From: an uncultured Eubacteriales bacterium
Lineage (GTDB): Bacteria; Bacillota; Clostridia; TANB77; CAG-508
DNA length: 47,596 nucleotides
Direction: 5' to 3'
NCBI GenBank assembly: GCA_949287075.1
Contig: CASEEU010000045.1
Span: 1-47,596 of the forward strand
Part shown: in pieces, positions 1-9,353 of the stretch
How the letters are laid out: every line of letters begins with the position of its first letter
Position numbering within the stretch: position 1 is the stretch's first letter
The notes under the pieces: generated by a model
What the model saw: only the letters and a program-made list of their open reading frames with translations
The model's database searches: none
Told to the model about the DNA's origin: nothing
Program-made: the position numbers and the translations under genes

Positions 1-446
1 ATATTACCTTTGTCATATTCGTTATTGATATAGTGAACAGTTACGCCACTTTGTTTTTCTTTAGCGTCGATAACTGCTTTATGGACATGCATACCATGCA
101 TTCCTTTACCACCATATTTAGGAAGTAAAGAAGGATGTGTATTAATAATTGTATAGTTAGAAAGTAATTTATCACCAATTAATTTTAAATAGCCTGCTAA
201 AACAATTAAGTTAATGTCATAATGAGATAATACTTCATATAACTCATTATCGATATCTTGATAATTCTTGTTTTTTATGATATAAGTAGGAATATTTGCT
301 TTTTTGGCTCTTTCTAATGCAAAAGCATCAGGATTATTAGAAACAACTAATACTATCTTAGAATGTAACACTTTGCTATCAATAGCATCAATAATAGATT
401 GTAATGTAGAGCCATTACCAGAAGCAAAAACAACTAAATTATACAT
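1..446 (-). CDS. purN: Phosphoribosylglycinamide formyltransferase (PurN), 3' end outside the window
   Basis: Transfers a formyl group from 10-formyl-THF to GAR in purine synthesis (cytosol). Translating the minus strand from the ATG at 446 gives an N-terminus reading VVFASGNGSTLQ (the phosphate-binding loop), then VLAGYLKLIG and the family signature HPSLLP followed by GGKGMHG. The reading stops at about residue 148 in a segment like VHYINNEYDKG, where the family's catalytic Asp lies, so roughly the last quarter is missing at the window edge. The start is preceded by AAGGAGTG. It diverges from purF and has its own promoter (-35 TTGACT, -10 TAAAAT on the minus strand). Product is secure; the C-terminus cannot be judged. 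Confidence 0.93.
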   Translation of the reverse strand, partial: MYNLVVFASGNGSTLQSIIDAIDSKVLHSKIVLVVSNNPDAFALERAKKANIPTYIIKNKNYQDIDNELYEVLSHYDINLIVLAGYLKLIGDKLLSNYTIINTHPSLLPKYGGKGMHGMHVHKAVIDAKEKQSGVTVHYINNEYDKGN

Positions 447-488
447 AATAGAAACCACTCCTTATATAAATTTGTATGATTTGATTGC

Positions 489-517
489 ATTTTAGCAAAA
501 ACACAAGTAAAAGTCAA
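489..517 (-). promoter_or_regulatory. Promoter of purN
   Basis: On the minus strand TTGACT (517-512) is followed by a 17-base spacer and TAAAAT (494-489). It lies about 45 bases upstream of the purN start, in the divergent purN/purF intergenic region. Read from the sequence; no experimental support. Confidence 0.6.
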
Positions 518-584
518 ATTGAAAAGATAAGGATGTGATAATTTATTCTAAAAGGGAGAAGAAAATTTTTCCTATACAATAACA

Positions 585-613
585 AAGACAAAAAAAGATT
601 TTTTTGATATAAT
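585..613 (+). promoter_or_regulatory. Probable promoter of purF
   Basis: A perfect TATAAT (608-613) sits about 40 bases before the purF start. The hexamer 17 bases upstream, AAGACA, matches the -35 consensus only partly, so this may be an activated or -10-driven promoter. No purine riboswitch core was recognised in this leader. Confidence 0.4.
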
Positions 614-655
614 AAATTTATAACGAAAACAATAATAGAAAGAGAGTAGAGAGAA

Positions 656-2083
656 ATGTTTGGAGAAAAAATAAAAGAAGAATGTGGAATTTATGGAATT
701 TATGGAATCAAAAATAATGAAGATGTAGTAACTCCTGTATGTGTTGGATTATCAGGACTTCAACATAGAGGAGAAGAAAGTTGTGGAATTGCAGTGAATG
801 AAGATGGTGTTATTCATTTTCATAAAGATTTAGGATTAGTATCTGATGTTTTTACAAAACATATTCAAAATTCATTACCAACAGGTAAAATGGCAATTGG
901 ACATGTTAGATACTCAACAACAGGAGAAAGCAGAAAAGAAAATGCACAACCAATGGTAGTAAGACATAAAAAAGGAAATTTAGCAGTTGTGCATAATGGG
1001 AATATTACAAATGCATTAGAACTAAAAAGAGAATTAGAAGATCAAGGTGCAATTTTTACAACAACTAGCGATACAGAAGTTATCTGTCATATTATTGTAA
1101 GAGAAAGAATTAAAACAAATTCAATTGAAGAAGCTGTAAAAAATACAATGAAAATTTTAAAAGGTGCTTATTCATTACTAATCATGTCACCACAAAAATT
1201 AATTGCTGTAAGAGATCCTCAAGGTTTTAGACCATTATGTATGGGACATTTAGGAGAAGATATTGTATTTGCTTCAGAAAGTTGTGCATTGGATATTACA
1301 GGCGCAAAATTCGAAAGAGATATTGAACCAGGAGAAATTGTAGTTGTTACAGATAATCAAGTTGAAAGTGAAAAATATATGCCAAATGAAAGAAAAGGAA
1401 TGTGTATCTTTGAATATATCTATTTTGCAAGACCAGATTCTATTATAGATGGAATTAATGTACATATTTTCAGAGAAAATGCAGGAAGATATTTAGCAAA
1501 ACAAGCACCAGTAGATGCTGACATTGTAGCAGGTGTTCCAGATTCTGGATTAGATGCAGCTTTAGGATATTCAAAAGAATCTAAAATTCCTTATGATATG
1601 GTATTTACCAAAAGTAAATATATAGGAAGAACCTTTATACAAAATGCACAAAGTAAAAGAAAAGATTTAGTAGCATTAAAATTAAATCCTTTGAAAGAAA
1701 CAGTAAAAGGAAAGAAAATTGTTTTAGTAGACGATTCCATTGTAAGAGGAACAACCATTACAAGAATCATTAAAACATTAAAAGAAGCAGGAGCAAAAGA
1801 GGTACATATCAGAGTGGCATCACCAGCCTTTGTAGGTGTATGTTATTTTGGTACAGATGTTGATAGGAAAAAAGCTTTAATTGCCAATAGAATGACAAAA
1901 GAAGAAATTGAAAAGGAAATAGGAGCAGACTCTTTAGAATATCTAAGCATGGATAGTCTAAAAGAAATTGCAAAAGGATGTAAAGTAAAAGATTTCTGTT
2001 ATGGATGTTTTACAGGAACATATCCAATTGAAGTACCAGAAACACTTGAAAAAGATCGTTTTGAAAAAATTAAATTTGAATAA
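656..2083 (+). CDS. purF: Amidophosphoribosyltransferase
   Basis: First committed step of purine synthesis: PRPP plus glutamine gives phosphoribosylamine. The 475-residue length is normal. A nine-residue propeptide precedes Cys10 (EECGIYGIYG), the N-terminal nucleophile of the glutaminase domain, followed by QHRGEES and the HVRYSTTG segment. The C-terminal phosphoribosyltransferase domain has the PRPP loop VLVDDSIVRGTT. Late cysteines (KGCKV, CYGCF) match the Bacillus-type Fe-S-containing PurF. Start ATG is supported by an AG-rich site (AGAGAGTAGAGAG). It stands alone between a divergent purN and a convergent purC operon, so the pathway is split among several units here. Confidence 0.97.
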   Translation: MFGEKIKEECGIYGIYGIKNNEDVVTPVCVGLSGLQHRGEESCGIAVNEDGVIHFHKDLGLVSDVFTKHIQNSLPTGKMAIGHVRYSTTGESRKENAQPMVVRHKKGNLAVVHNGNITNALELKRELEDQGAIFTTTSDTEVICHIIVRERIKTNSIEEAVKNTMKILKGAYSLLIMSPQKLIAVRDPQGFRPLCMGHLGEDIVFASESCALDITGAKFERDIEPGEIVVVTDNQVESEKYMPNERKGMCIFEYIYFARPDSIIDGINVHIFRENAGRYLAKQAPVDADIVAGVPDSGLDAALGYSKESKIPYDMVFTKSKYIGRTFIQNAQSKRKDLVALKLNPLKETVKGKKIVLVDDSIVRGTTITRIIKTLKEAGAKEVHIRVASPAFVGVCYFGTDVDRKKALIANRMTKEEIEKEIGADSLEYLSMDSLKEIAKGCKVKDFCYGCFTGTYPIEVPETLEKDRFEKIKFE

Positions 2084-2087
2084 GAAG

Positions 2088-2123
2088 AAAAGGGATTTTG
2101 AGTTCATCTTCAAAATCCCTTTT
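2088..2123. terminator. Bidirectional terminator between purF and purC
   Basis: A 14-bp perfect stem (2088-2101 with 2110-2123) with an 8-base loop, A-rich on one flank and T-rich on the other. It can terminate both purF (+) and the pfkB-purE-purC operon (-). Confidence 0.85.
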
Positions 2124-2129
2124 TTAGAA

Positions 2130-2981
2130 TTATTCATATTTTTTACCTGTTAACATTTCATAAGCTTCAATATATCTTTGTCTTGTTGTCATGATAACAT
2201 CTTCTGGAATTGGAGTATCACCTTCAGGATTATATCCACTAGATTTTATCCAATCACGAAGATATTGTTTATCAAAGCTTTTTGGGCTTGTTCCAACTTG
2301 GTAGTCTTTTGCAACCCAGAATCTACTAGAATCAGGAGTTAATACTTCATCTCCAAGAACTAGTTCACCATTTTCATCAAGTCCAAATTCAAATTTTGTA
2401 TCAGCAATAATAACACCTTTTGTTGCAGCATATTCAGAACATTTTGTATATACTTCAATTGTTTTTTCTCTCAATTTATTTGCTAAATCAGTTCCGATTA
2501 AATTACAAACTTCTTCAAAAGAAATATTTTCATCATGCCCTTCTTGTGCTTTTGTCGTAGGTGTGAAGATTGGCTCAGGCAATTTTTGAGCTTCTTGTAA
2601 TCCGTCAGGAAGTTTAATACCACATACAGTTCCATCATTTAAATAACTTTTCCAACCAGAACCTGTGATATATCCTCTTACAATACATTCTACTGGTATC
2701 ATTTTTAATTTTTTTACTAACATACTTCTTCCTTCAAATTCAGGTGTTTGAAATTCTTCAGGAAAATCTTTCAAATCTGTTGAAATAACATGATTTGGTA
2801 TTATATTTTCTGTATAATCAAACCAGAATTTTGAAATTTGGTTTAATATTTTTCCTTTATCAGGAATTAAATTTGGCAAGATATAATCAAAAGCAGAAAT
2901 TCTATCAGATACAACAAGTAATAATTTGTCATCATCTACTTCGTAAATTTCACGAACTTTACCACTACTAATTTTTTTCAT
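2130..2981 (-). CDS. purC: SAICAR synthetase (phosphoribosylaminoimidazole-succinocarboxamide synthase)
   Basis: ATP-dependent joining of aspartate to CAIR in purine synthesis. N-terminal SSGKVREIYEVDDDKLLLVV is the family's nucleotide-binding start; SDRISAFD, VECIVRGYITGSGW and the late DTKFEFG segment are signature blocks. Length is about 283 residues, matching the longer PurC subtype (around 290). I chose the ATG at 2981, about 11 bases after AGAAAGGA; a GTG at 2990 is in frame but only 2-3 bases from that site. Last gene of the pfkB-like > purE > purC operon, 9-18 bases after purE. Confidence 0.95.
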   Translation of the reverse strand: MKKISSGKVREIYEVDDDKLLLVVSDRISAFDYILPNLIPDKGKILNQISKFWFDYTENIIPNHVISTDLKDFPEEFQTPEFEGRSMLVKKLKMIPVECIVRGYITGSGWKSYLNDGTVCGIKLPDGLQEAQKLPEPIFTPTTKAQEGHDENISFEEVCNLIGTDLANKLREKTIEVYTKCSEYAATKGVIIADTKFEFGLDENGELVLGDEVLTPDSSRFWVAKDYQVGTSPKSFDKQYLRDWIKSSGYNPEGDTPIPEDVIMTTRQRYIEAYEMLTGKKYE

Positions 2982-2999
2982 TATTTTCACATTCCTTTC

Positions 3000-3527
3000 T
3001 TATTTATTCATATTTTCTAAATAATTTGCATATCCCATTTCTTGAAGTTTTTCATCTTTTTTAGAAACAGCATCTTTTAAAGAATTTTTATAAGCTGCTA
3101 ATTTTTCTTTAATGCTTTCATTTCCAACAGCTAGGATAGAAGTTGCTAAAATACCAGCGTTTTTAGCGCCATTGATGGCAACTGTAGCGACTGGAATTCC
3201 TGAAGGCATTTGGACAATTGAATATAAAGAGTCAACGCCTCCTAATGTTTTTGTATGAATTGGAATACCAATAACAGGAACAGTAGGTAACATTGCAGCA
3301 AATACACCAGGTAAATGTGCAGCACCTCCAGCACCAGCGATGACAACTTTTACACCATTTTCTTTTAAGCTATTTGCATATTCCATAGCTTTTTCAGGTG
3401 TTCTGTGAACAGAAAGAATTTTCATTTCATAAGAAATTCCCATATCTTCTAAAAATTTAGCTGCATCTTTCATAATAGATAAATCAGAATCACTTCCCAT
3501 AATAATGGCAACATCAAAATTTTTCAT
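3000..3527 (-). CDS. purE: N5-carboxyaminoimidazole ribonucleotide mutase
   Basis: Class I PurE, converting N5-CAIR to CAIR, the substrate for the downstream purC product. Conserved blocks visible: IIMGSDSDL near the N-terminus (CO2/nucleotide loop), SVHRTPE around residue 40, GAGGAAHLPG around residue 66 and the GIPI segment. At 175 residues it is slightly longer than the usual 160-170 because of a charged C-terminal tail. The start follows a near-perfect AAAGGAGG site. No purK is seen in this window. It is the middle gene of the minus-strand operon, 36 bases after the sugar kinase gene. Confidence 0.96.
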   Translation of the reverse strand: MKNFDVAIIMGSDSDLSIMKDAAKFLEDMGISYEMKILSVHRTPEKAMEYANSLKENGVKVVIAGAGGAAHLPGVFAAMLPTVPVIGIPIHTKTLGGVDSLYSIVQMPSGIPVATVAINGAKNAGILATSILAVGNESIKEKLAAYKNSLKDAVSKKDEKLQEMGYANYLENMNK

Positions 3528-3563
3528 TTTTTCCTCCTTTAAATTTTATTATATTTATTTATA

Positions 3564-4466
3564 TTAAGATGTTCTTCGACTACCAAGCTGGCTGATAACA
3601 TCTCTAGAAGCTTTATTGGCAGTAGAGAATATCTTATTAATAAAATCTGAATTAATAGAATTTGTATAGGCATATCCTTGAATAACTGAAGCAAAAAAAG
3701 CATCTCCAGCTCCTGAAGAATCAATCACTTTTGCAATTACCTCAGGTTCTTTATCAATCGTTTTTAATTCATTGTTTTCTTTAAAGATAAAGGTAGCACC
3801 TTTTTTTCCTTTTGTAACAACTAACAAATCTAGATCAAGTAAATTGAAAAATTCAAATTCATTTTGAATTTGTAAACGTTCAAACAATAAAGGTTTAACG
3901 GTTTCGTTTAACTGGATTAAATTTGCTGTTTTAAAAAACGTGGTCAAATATTGTTTTGTAAAATGTTCAATGAAACGAACATGTCCAATATCTAAGCAAA
4001 CTTTTTTCCTTTGAAGATTTGAAATAAAATCAAAATTAATGGTTTCAAATTTATCTAATAGAACATAAATATCATTTTCCAACATGTTTTCTGGTAATTC
4101 TATTGGAAGATTGTCTCTAAAAAATAAAGTGCGTTTGTTCGTAATTGGTGAATACCAACTGTGAATAATGCTATTGTCACCTAATTCATTTTGATTTGGA
4201 ATAATAATATTCATAATAGAAGTTGAAATATCATCACGACGAACAAGTTCAGTGTTTACTTTACCTGCTTTTAAAGAAGAAAGGGCAATATCACCTTCTT
4301 TATCTTTACCACAAGTACCAACTGCATAACAAGATTCACCTAGATAAGATAAATTATATAAGGTGTTCCAATTACTACCACCACCATCTTGCTTGATTAA
4401 TTCTAAATCTCCATTATAGATATTATCTAATATAATATCTCCATGAGATATAAATAGTTTAGACAT
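3564..4466 (-). CDS. PfkB/ribokinase-family carbohydrate kinase
   Basis: ATP-dependent kinase of the ribokinase fold. The C-terminal signature DSSGAGDAFFA (residues about 258-268) contains the anion-hole GAGD and catalytic Asp, and an N-terminal GGGSNWN segment matches the substrate-binding region. Length of 300 residues is typical. Substrate cannot be read from sequence; PfkB members phosphorylate fructose derivatives, ribose, nucleosides and others. It is the first gene of the operon with purE and purC (36 bases to purE), so a nucleoside or ribose substrate would fit, but that is inference from context only. Start ATG is preceded by GGGAGGAA; a 17-spaced promoter lies just upstream. Confidence 0.85.
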   Translation of the reverse strand: MSKLFISHGDIILDNIYNGDLELIKQDGGGSNWNTLYNLSYLGESCYAVGTCGKDKEGDIALSSLKAGKVNTELVRRDDISTSIMNIIIPNQNELGDNSIIHSWYSPITNKRTLFFRDNLPIELPENMLENDIYVLLDKFETINFDFISNLQRKKVCLDIGHVRFIEHFTKQYLTTFFKTANLIQLNETVKPLLFERLQIQNEFEFFNLLDLDLLVVTKGKKGATFIFKENNELKTIDKEPEVIAKVIDSSGAGDAFFASVIQGYAYTNSINSDFINKIFSTANKASRDVISQLGSRRTS

Positions 4467-4487
4467 AATCCATTCCTCCCACTGGAA

Positions 4488-4516
4488 ATTATATTATAAA
4501 AAAGCAAAATATACAA
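4488..4516 (-). promoter_or_regulatory. Promoter of the pfkB-purE-purC operon
   Basis: Minus strand TTGTAT (4516-4511), 17-base spacer, TATAAT (4493-4488), about 20 bases upstream of the kinase start codon. A second overlapping TATAAT occurs at 4498-4493. Confidence 0.55.
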
Positions 4517-4592
4517 GTATTTCTGGGGGAAAACAAGAAAATATTCGAAAAATTTACATAATTTTGTAGCAAAAGTATAAAAATGCGATATA

Positions 4593-4621
4593 TGTACAAA
4601 TTTCAAGATTTGTGGTATAAT
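4593..4621 (+). promoter_or_regulatory. Promoter of the dGTPase-like/HD/rlmD group
   Basis: TGTACA (4593-4598), 17-base spacer, TATAAT (4616-4621). Transcription would begin near 4628, which argues against translation from the upstream in-frame TTG at 4630 and for the ATG at 4666. Confidence 0.5.
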
Positions 4622-4665
4622 TTTAATAGTTGCGAATTTTAAGAGATAAGAAAAGGGAGAAAATT

Positions 4666-6417
4666 ATGAAAATAAAAAATAATATAAGAGAATTTCAAGG
4701 AAAAACAATTGATAAAACAAAAAGATTTAAAAGACAAATTGAATTAAAAAGATTAGAAAAATATGCGAATGAAATTGATATGGTATTAACCTTATATAAC
4801 AAGAAGAGTTGTGATGAAACCATGATGGTTAAAAGTTTTAGAAAATCATCAGGAGAAACAACTGTTAGAAAAACACATCAAGAAGATGTAGAAAAGATTA
4901 CTAAGGAGATTGCCAAGAAATTAGGGTTAAATGAACAAATTGTAGGAATCATGGCAAAACACCATGATGTTGGACATACTTTTTTAGGACATAGTGGAGA
5001 ATGGTGGATATCTAATATTCAAGAAGATGATGGATTAGGATTGGTATGTCATAATGCAGTTGGTACAAGAGAACTGGTTTTTACAGAACATATATATAAT
5101 CAAATAATAGATAAAATAAAGGTACATAATCCAAAGATTGGACCTAAAGAAGTAGGAAAAATAAAAGAATCTTTATGGTTGATTATGGATGGTATTAATA
5201 CACATAATGGAGAAACTCCAGAAAAAGAATATATACCAGATGTTAGAAAAACAGAAAAAGAATTTGAATTAGAAATGTTAAAATGTTATAGCATAAAAGG
5301 CTATGATAGAACTATTAAGCCAGCAACTGCAGAAGCATCTTTAATGAGATTAGCTGACCAAATTTCATATATCCCATTAGATATGGTAGATGGATTAAGA
5401 GAAGGATTGGTAAGAGATGATGAAGGAAATATTGTAGATACTCTAGATGAAGATTATATTCAAGTATTAACAGCTTTAGGAATTGATAAAACGGAAATTG
5501 ATGCAGCTAATGAAGAAAAATCCTATTTAAAACTAGCAGAAAGATTAAAAGAAATCTTTGTAAATGATGTTATAGCTAATAGTACAAAAGGAAAAATTAC
5601 AATGTCTCCAAGAATAATGACTTTAATGAATGAATTAAGAAATTTAAACAATCAAAAGGCTGTAAATAACGTTATACTAGAAGAAGATCAAGAAACTTAT
5701 CCAACAGCAATTCGTAAGTTAAGAGATAAATATGCACAAATATTTATGAGTGAAAACTTGGATGAAGTGATTAAGCAAAGAAGTGATTCTAGAAAAGTCA
5801 AGTCAGACAAAACAAAATCAGATATTCCAGAATCATATGATGAAAATGATCAAAAATTTATAAGATATGTACTAAAATCAGATGCAAGAGATTTAAAATT
5901 TACTGAATATACTGTTAAAATGGCATTAAGACAATCTATTAGGGAAGAATTAGATATTGCAAGAGATCATGTATTAAACCAAAAACTATATAAAGATAAA
6001 GAAGAATTAGGATTAGATTATACAAACAAAAATGCAAGAATAAAATCTTATATATCTTATTATATGGAACAACTAAATAAAGGAAGTATGATTGGCTATA
6101 ATGAAGAATCTAGACAAGCAGATATAGAAAAAATTTATAGTAGAATTATTCATAGTGAAGTCTTTAAATATGGAAAAGATATGAAAACAAGATTGGCAGA
6201 TGTAATGGCTGGTAAATATATTGCTTCTTTAAATGATTCTGAATTTATGAAATTGTTACAAGATGAACAATTAGTATCTCCTGAACAAGTACAATCGCTA
6301 ACTAGAAAATATAGAAATATTGAAAATTTACAGGATGAAGTATATATCCAAAGTAACTGGAAGAGTATAGCAAAAGCTCAAGAAAAGAGTACAGAAATAC
6401 AAGGAGAAATAGAATAG
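4666..6417 (+). CDS. dGTPase-like HD-domain phosphohydrolase
   Basis: Resembles the deoxyguanosinetriphosphate triphosphohydrolase (Dgt) family: KTHQEDVEKITKEIA, then AKHHDVGHTFLGHSGE, which carries the metal-binding His and HD doublet, and a later ADQISYIPLDMVDG segment with the downstream metal Asp. The protein is 583 residues from the ATG at 4666, which follows AAAAGGGAGA; the TTG at 4630 lies too close to the predicted transcription start. The C-terminal third (after about residue 385) is charged and probably helical, and I do not recognise it. Substrate is unproven. Followed at 29 bases by another HD protein and then rlmD, apparently co-transcribed. Confidence 0.8.
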   Translation: MKIKNNIREFQGKTIDKTKRFKRQIELKRLEKYANEIDMVLTLYNKKSCDETMMVKSFRKSSGETTVRKTHQEDVEKITKEIAKKLGLNEQIVGIMAKHHDVGHTFLGHSGEWWISNIQEDDGLGLVCHNAVGTRELVFTEHIYNQIIDKIKVHNPKIGPKEVGKIKESLWLIMDGINTHNGETPEKEYIPDVRKTEKEFELEMLKCYSIKGYDRTIKPATAEASLMRLADQISYIPLDMVDGLREGLVRDDEGNIVDTLDEDYIQVLTALGIDKTEIDAANEEKSYLKLAERLKEIFVNDVIANSTKGKITMSPRIMTLMNELRNLNNQKAVNNVILEEDQETYPTAIRKLRDKYAQIFMSENLDEVIKQRSDSRKVKSDKTKSDIPESYDENDQKFIRYVLKSDARDLKFTEYTVKMALRQSIREELDIARDHVLNQKLYKDKEELGLDYTNKNARIKSYISYYMEQLNKGSMIGYNEESRQADIEKIYSRIIHSEVFKYGKDMKTRLADVMAGKYIASLNDSEFMKLLQDEQLVSPEQVQSLTRKYRNIENLQDEVYIQSNWKSIAKAQEKSTEIQGEIE

Positions 6418-6446
6418 AAAATATAGAAATGAAAGAAGGAATAAAA

Positions 6447-7016
6447 ATGGAAAGAAAAGATGCAATACAATTATTAAAAAAATATAACAAGGAGGAATTC
6501 CATTTAAGACATGCTTTAACAGTAGAAAGTGTTATGAGATATTTTGCTAGAGAAAATGGTTATGATGAAGAATTCTGGGGAATGGTAGGATTATTACATG
6601 ATGTTGACTTTGAACAATATCCAGAAGAACATTGTAAAAAAGCACCAGAACTACTAAAAGAAATCAATGCAAGTGAAGAACTTGTACATGCTATTTGTAG
6701 TCATGGATATGGTATCTGTTCAGATGTAAAACCAGAACATGAAATGGAAAAAATCTTATTTGCAACAGATGAGCTAACAGGAATTATCTGGGCAGCTGCT
6801 AAAATGAGACCATCTAAAAGTACAAAAGATATGGAACTTTCAAGCTTGAAAAAGAAATTTAAAGATAAAAAATTTGCAGCTGGTTGTTCAAGAGATATTA
6901 TCAGAACAGGTGCAGAACAATTGGGATGGGAATTAGACACATTATTAGACAAAACATTGCAAGCAATGAAAGTATCTGAAGATGAAATAGAAGAAAAAGT
7001 AAATACAGAAATATAA
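6447..7016 (+). CDS. HD-superfamily hydrolase
   Basis: Small HD-domain protein (189 residues). The motif order is FHLRHALTVESVMRYFA (first metal His), GLLHDVDFEQYPEEHC (HD doublet plus DxxxYP), then AICSHGYG and FATDELTG. This pattern is a widespread Firmicutes family of unassigned HD hydrolases. I prefer the ATG at 6447, 7 bases after AGAAGGAA, over the in-frame ATG at 6429, which lacks a ribosome binding site. It lies between the dGTPase-like gene and rlmD with short gaps, so an operon is likely; substrate unknown. Confidence 0.8.
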   Translation: MERKDAIQLLKKYNKEEFHLRHALTVESVMRYFARENGYDEEFWGMVGLLHDVDFEQYPEEHCKKAPELLKEINASEELVHAICSHGYGICSDVKPEHEMEKILFATDELTGIIWAAAKMRPSKSTKDMELSSLKKKFKDKKFAAGCSRDIIRTGAEQLGWELDTLLDKTLQAMKVSEDEIEEKVNTEI

Positions 7017-7033
7017 TAGGTATAGGAGTTGAA

Positions 7034-8404
7034 ATGGAAATACCAGTAAAAAAGAACCAAGAATATATTGTAGATATCATTGATAATGGATTTGGAGGAG
7101 AAGGTATCGCCAAGATTGATAATTTTACCATATTTATTCCGAATAGTATCAAGGGGGAAAAGGTAAAAGTATTAATTGTGAAGGTGTTATCTTCTCATGC
7201 TTTTGGGAAAGTAGTAGAAATTTTAAAAAAAGCAGAAACTCGTACAGAAAGTGATTGTCATACATATAAACGCTGTGGAGGTTGTCATTTAAGACATATT
7301 CAATATTCTGAAACATTAAACATGAAAAGAAATGCTGTTCAAAGCTTAGTGAATAAAACATTAGAAACAAAGATTGAAGTAGAAGAAACTTTGGGAATGG
7401 AACATCCATATCATTATAGAAATAAAGCACAATATCCAGTAGGAGTGAATAAAGAGGGAAAGCCAGTAATTGGTGTGTTTGCCAATCGAACACATGAAAT
7501 TATTCCAATAGAAAATTGTCTAATTCAAGATGAAAAAACAGAAGAGATTGCAAAATATATTGTAAACTATATTACCCAAAATCATATTTCTATATATAAT
7601 GAAAAGATAAGAAAAGGATTGATAAGACATATTGTTACCAAAATAGGAAAAAGAACAGGCGAAATTATGGTTATTCTTGTTATCAATGGAAAAGAATTTC
7701 CAAATGAGAAGGAATTCGCAGAAACACTAATAAACAAGTTTCCTAATATTAAAACAATTGTTAAAAATATAAATGAAAAAAATACAAATGTGATATTAGG
7801 AGAGAAAAATATAACGATATATGGAGAAGGATATATAACAGACAAATTAGGAGAATTAACATTTAAAATTTCACCATTATCTTTTTATCAAGTAAATCCA
7901 ATACAAGCAGAAAAGTTATATATGATAGGTGTTCAATCAGCTAACATCACAAAAGAAGATACTGTCTTTGACTTATATTGTGGAATTGGAACCATTTCTT
8001 TATTTATGGCAAAATATGCCAAAAAAGTATATGGTATTGAGATTGTAAAACAAGCAGTAGAAGATGCTATAGAAAATGTAAAAATAAATGATATCCATAA
8101 TACAGAATTTCTTGCAGGAGATGTGGAAGAAGTATTAGATGATTTAATCAATAACAAGAAGATTATTCCAGATATTATTATGGTAGATCCTCCAAGAAGA
8201 GGTCTTGATAAGACAAGTATTCAAAATATATTAAAGATAAAACCGAAAAAACTTGTTTATATTAGTTGTAACCCAGCAACTTTAGTAAGAGATCTAAAAG
8301 AGTTAGAGGAAAGCTATGAGATTAATAGTATAAAACCTGTTGATATGTTTCCATTTACAAGTCATCTGGAGTGTGTCGCGGTGCTAGAAGATATGGAGTG
8401 TTGA
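7034..8404 (+). CDS. rlmD: 23S rRNA (uracil-5-)-methyltransferase RumA/RlmD type
   Basis: SAM-dependent m5U methyltransferase of 23S rRNA. An N-terminal TRAM-like RNA-binding domain (residues 1-60) is followed by the Fe-S cluster cysteines in DCHTYKRCGGC (about 75, 81, 84) and ENC near residue 162. The SAM-binding motif is VFDLYCGIGTISLFMA (about 311-326); DPPRRG and the catalytic YISCNPATLVRDL (about 409-421) complete the family signature. Length 456 is normal. In Firmicutes one such enzyme can modify both U747 and U1939 (RlmCD); sequence alone does not tell which. Start ATG follows TAGGAG at a good distance. Last gene of the HD-HD-methyltransferase group. Confidence 0.93.
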   Translation: MEIPVKKNQEYIVDIIDNGFGGEGIAKIDNFTIFIPNSIKGEKVKVLIVKVLSSHAFGKVVEILKKAETRTESDCHTYKRCGGCHLRHIQYSETLNMKRNAVQSLVNKTLETKIEVEETLGMEHPYHYRNKAQYPVGVNKEGKPVIGVFANRTHEIIPIENCLIQDEKTEEIAKYIVNYITQNHISIYNEKIRKGLIRHIVTKIGKRTGEIMVILVINGKEFPNEKEFAETLINKFPNIKTIVKNINEKNTNVILGEKNITIYGEGYITDKLGELTFKISPLSFYQVNPIQAEKLYMIGVQSANITKEDTVFDLYCGIGTISLFMAKYAKKVYGIEIVKQAVEDAIENVKINDIHNTEFLAGDVEEVLDDLINNKKIIPDIIMVDPPRRGLDKTSIQNILKIKPKKLVYISCNPATLVRDLKELEESYEINSIKPVDMFPFTSHLECVAVLEDMEC

Positions 8405-8518
8405 AACATATAAAATGAATTTTTGCAATAGATATAATAGTTGCTGTGAATAAATTGCATAGATTTATGAAATGTTAAAGAATTTGAAAAATAATATAGA
8501 TGAAGAATAGGAGTAAAA

Positions 8519-9349
8519 ATGAATATTATAGAAAAAGAAATACAAGTTAAAGACTACTTAACTAAATCTAATTTACCATCTAGTGACTATGTCATAAATC
8601 CTTATGTTGGTTGCCCACATGGATGTAAATACTGCTATGCAAGTTTTATGAAGAGATTTACTGGTCATAAAGAGGAATGGGGAACTTTCATTGATGTAAA
8701 AAGATGTGATAAGAAAATAAATACGAAGAAACTAGAAAATAAAACTATATTTCTATCATCAGTAACTGATTGTTATAATCAATTTGAAGAAAAATATAAA
8801 ATAACAAGAGGAATTTTAAAAGAATTAATAAATGTTAATTGCTATTTAAACATATCAACAAAATCCGAACTAATATTAAGAGATATAGACTTACTAAAAC
8901 AAATGAAAAATTTAACGGTATCGATGTCTATTAATACATTAGATGAAAGCTTTAAGAATGATATGGATAATGCAAGTTCAATAAAAGAAAGATTAGACAC
9001 TTTAAAAACACTTAACAAAAACGGTATATATACAGTTTTGTTCATGTCACCTATGTTTCCATATATAACAAATTTTAAGGAGATTATAGAAATTAGTAAA
9101 GAATATATAAATGAATATTGGTTTGAAAATTTGAATTTAAGAGGCGACTATAAAACAAAAATATTATTGTATATTCAAGAAAAGTATCCAAAGTTGATAA
9201 ATGAATATAGCGATATTTATATTAAAGGAAATAAAAAATATTGGAACGATTTATCTAAAGAGATTAAAGATTATTGTGAAATAAATAATATAAAATATAT
9301 AAATTATTTTTATCATGAAGAATTAGTGAAAAATAAGAAAAATGGTTAA
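8519..9349 (+). CDS. Radical SAM protein, spore-photoproduct-lyase-like (SplB) family
   Basis: Fe-S radical SAM enzyme. The cluster motif is CPHGCKYCYA (Cys32, Cys36, Cys39: CX3CX2C) inside NPYVGCPHGC, the opening typical of the SPL-like Rv2578c group. SSVTDCYNQFEEK resembles the family's SPVTDPYQPIE block. It has 276 residues, compared with about 340 for true spore photoproduct lyases, and lacks their C-terminal part, so it is more likely one of the uncharacterised SPL-like proteins. Start ATG has AATAGGAG upstream. It is a single gene closed by a hairpin. Function not assignable beyond family. Confidence 0.8.
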   Translation: MNIIEKEIQVKDYLTKSNLPSSDYVINPYVGCPHGCKYCYASFMKRFTGHKEEWGTFIDVKRCDKKINTKKLENKTIFLSSVTDCYNQFEEKYKITRGILKELINVNCYLNISTKSELILRDIDLLKQMKNLTVSMSINTLDESFKNDMDNASSIKERLDTLKTLNKNGIYTVLFMSPMFPYITNFKEIIEISKEYINEYWFENLNLRGDYKTKILLYIQEKYPKLINEYSDIYIKGNKKYWNDLSKEIKDYCEINNIKYINYFYHEELVKNKKNG

Positions 9350-9353
9350 AATG

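Noticed and set aside
304..495. 63-codon plus-strand ORF
   Set aside because: Antisense to purN and across its promoter; no ribosome binding site.
557..655. Purine riboswitch before purF
   Set aside because: The leader is too short after the predicted start site, and the conserved loop sequences of the purine aptamer are not seen.
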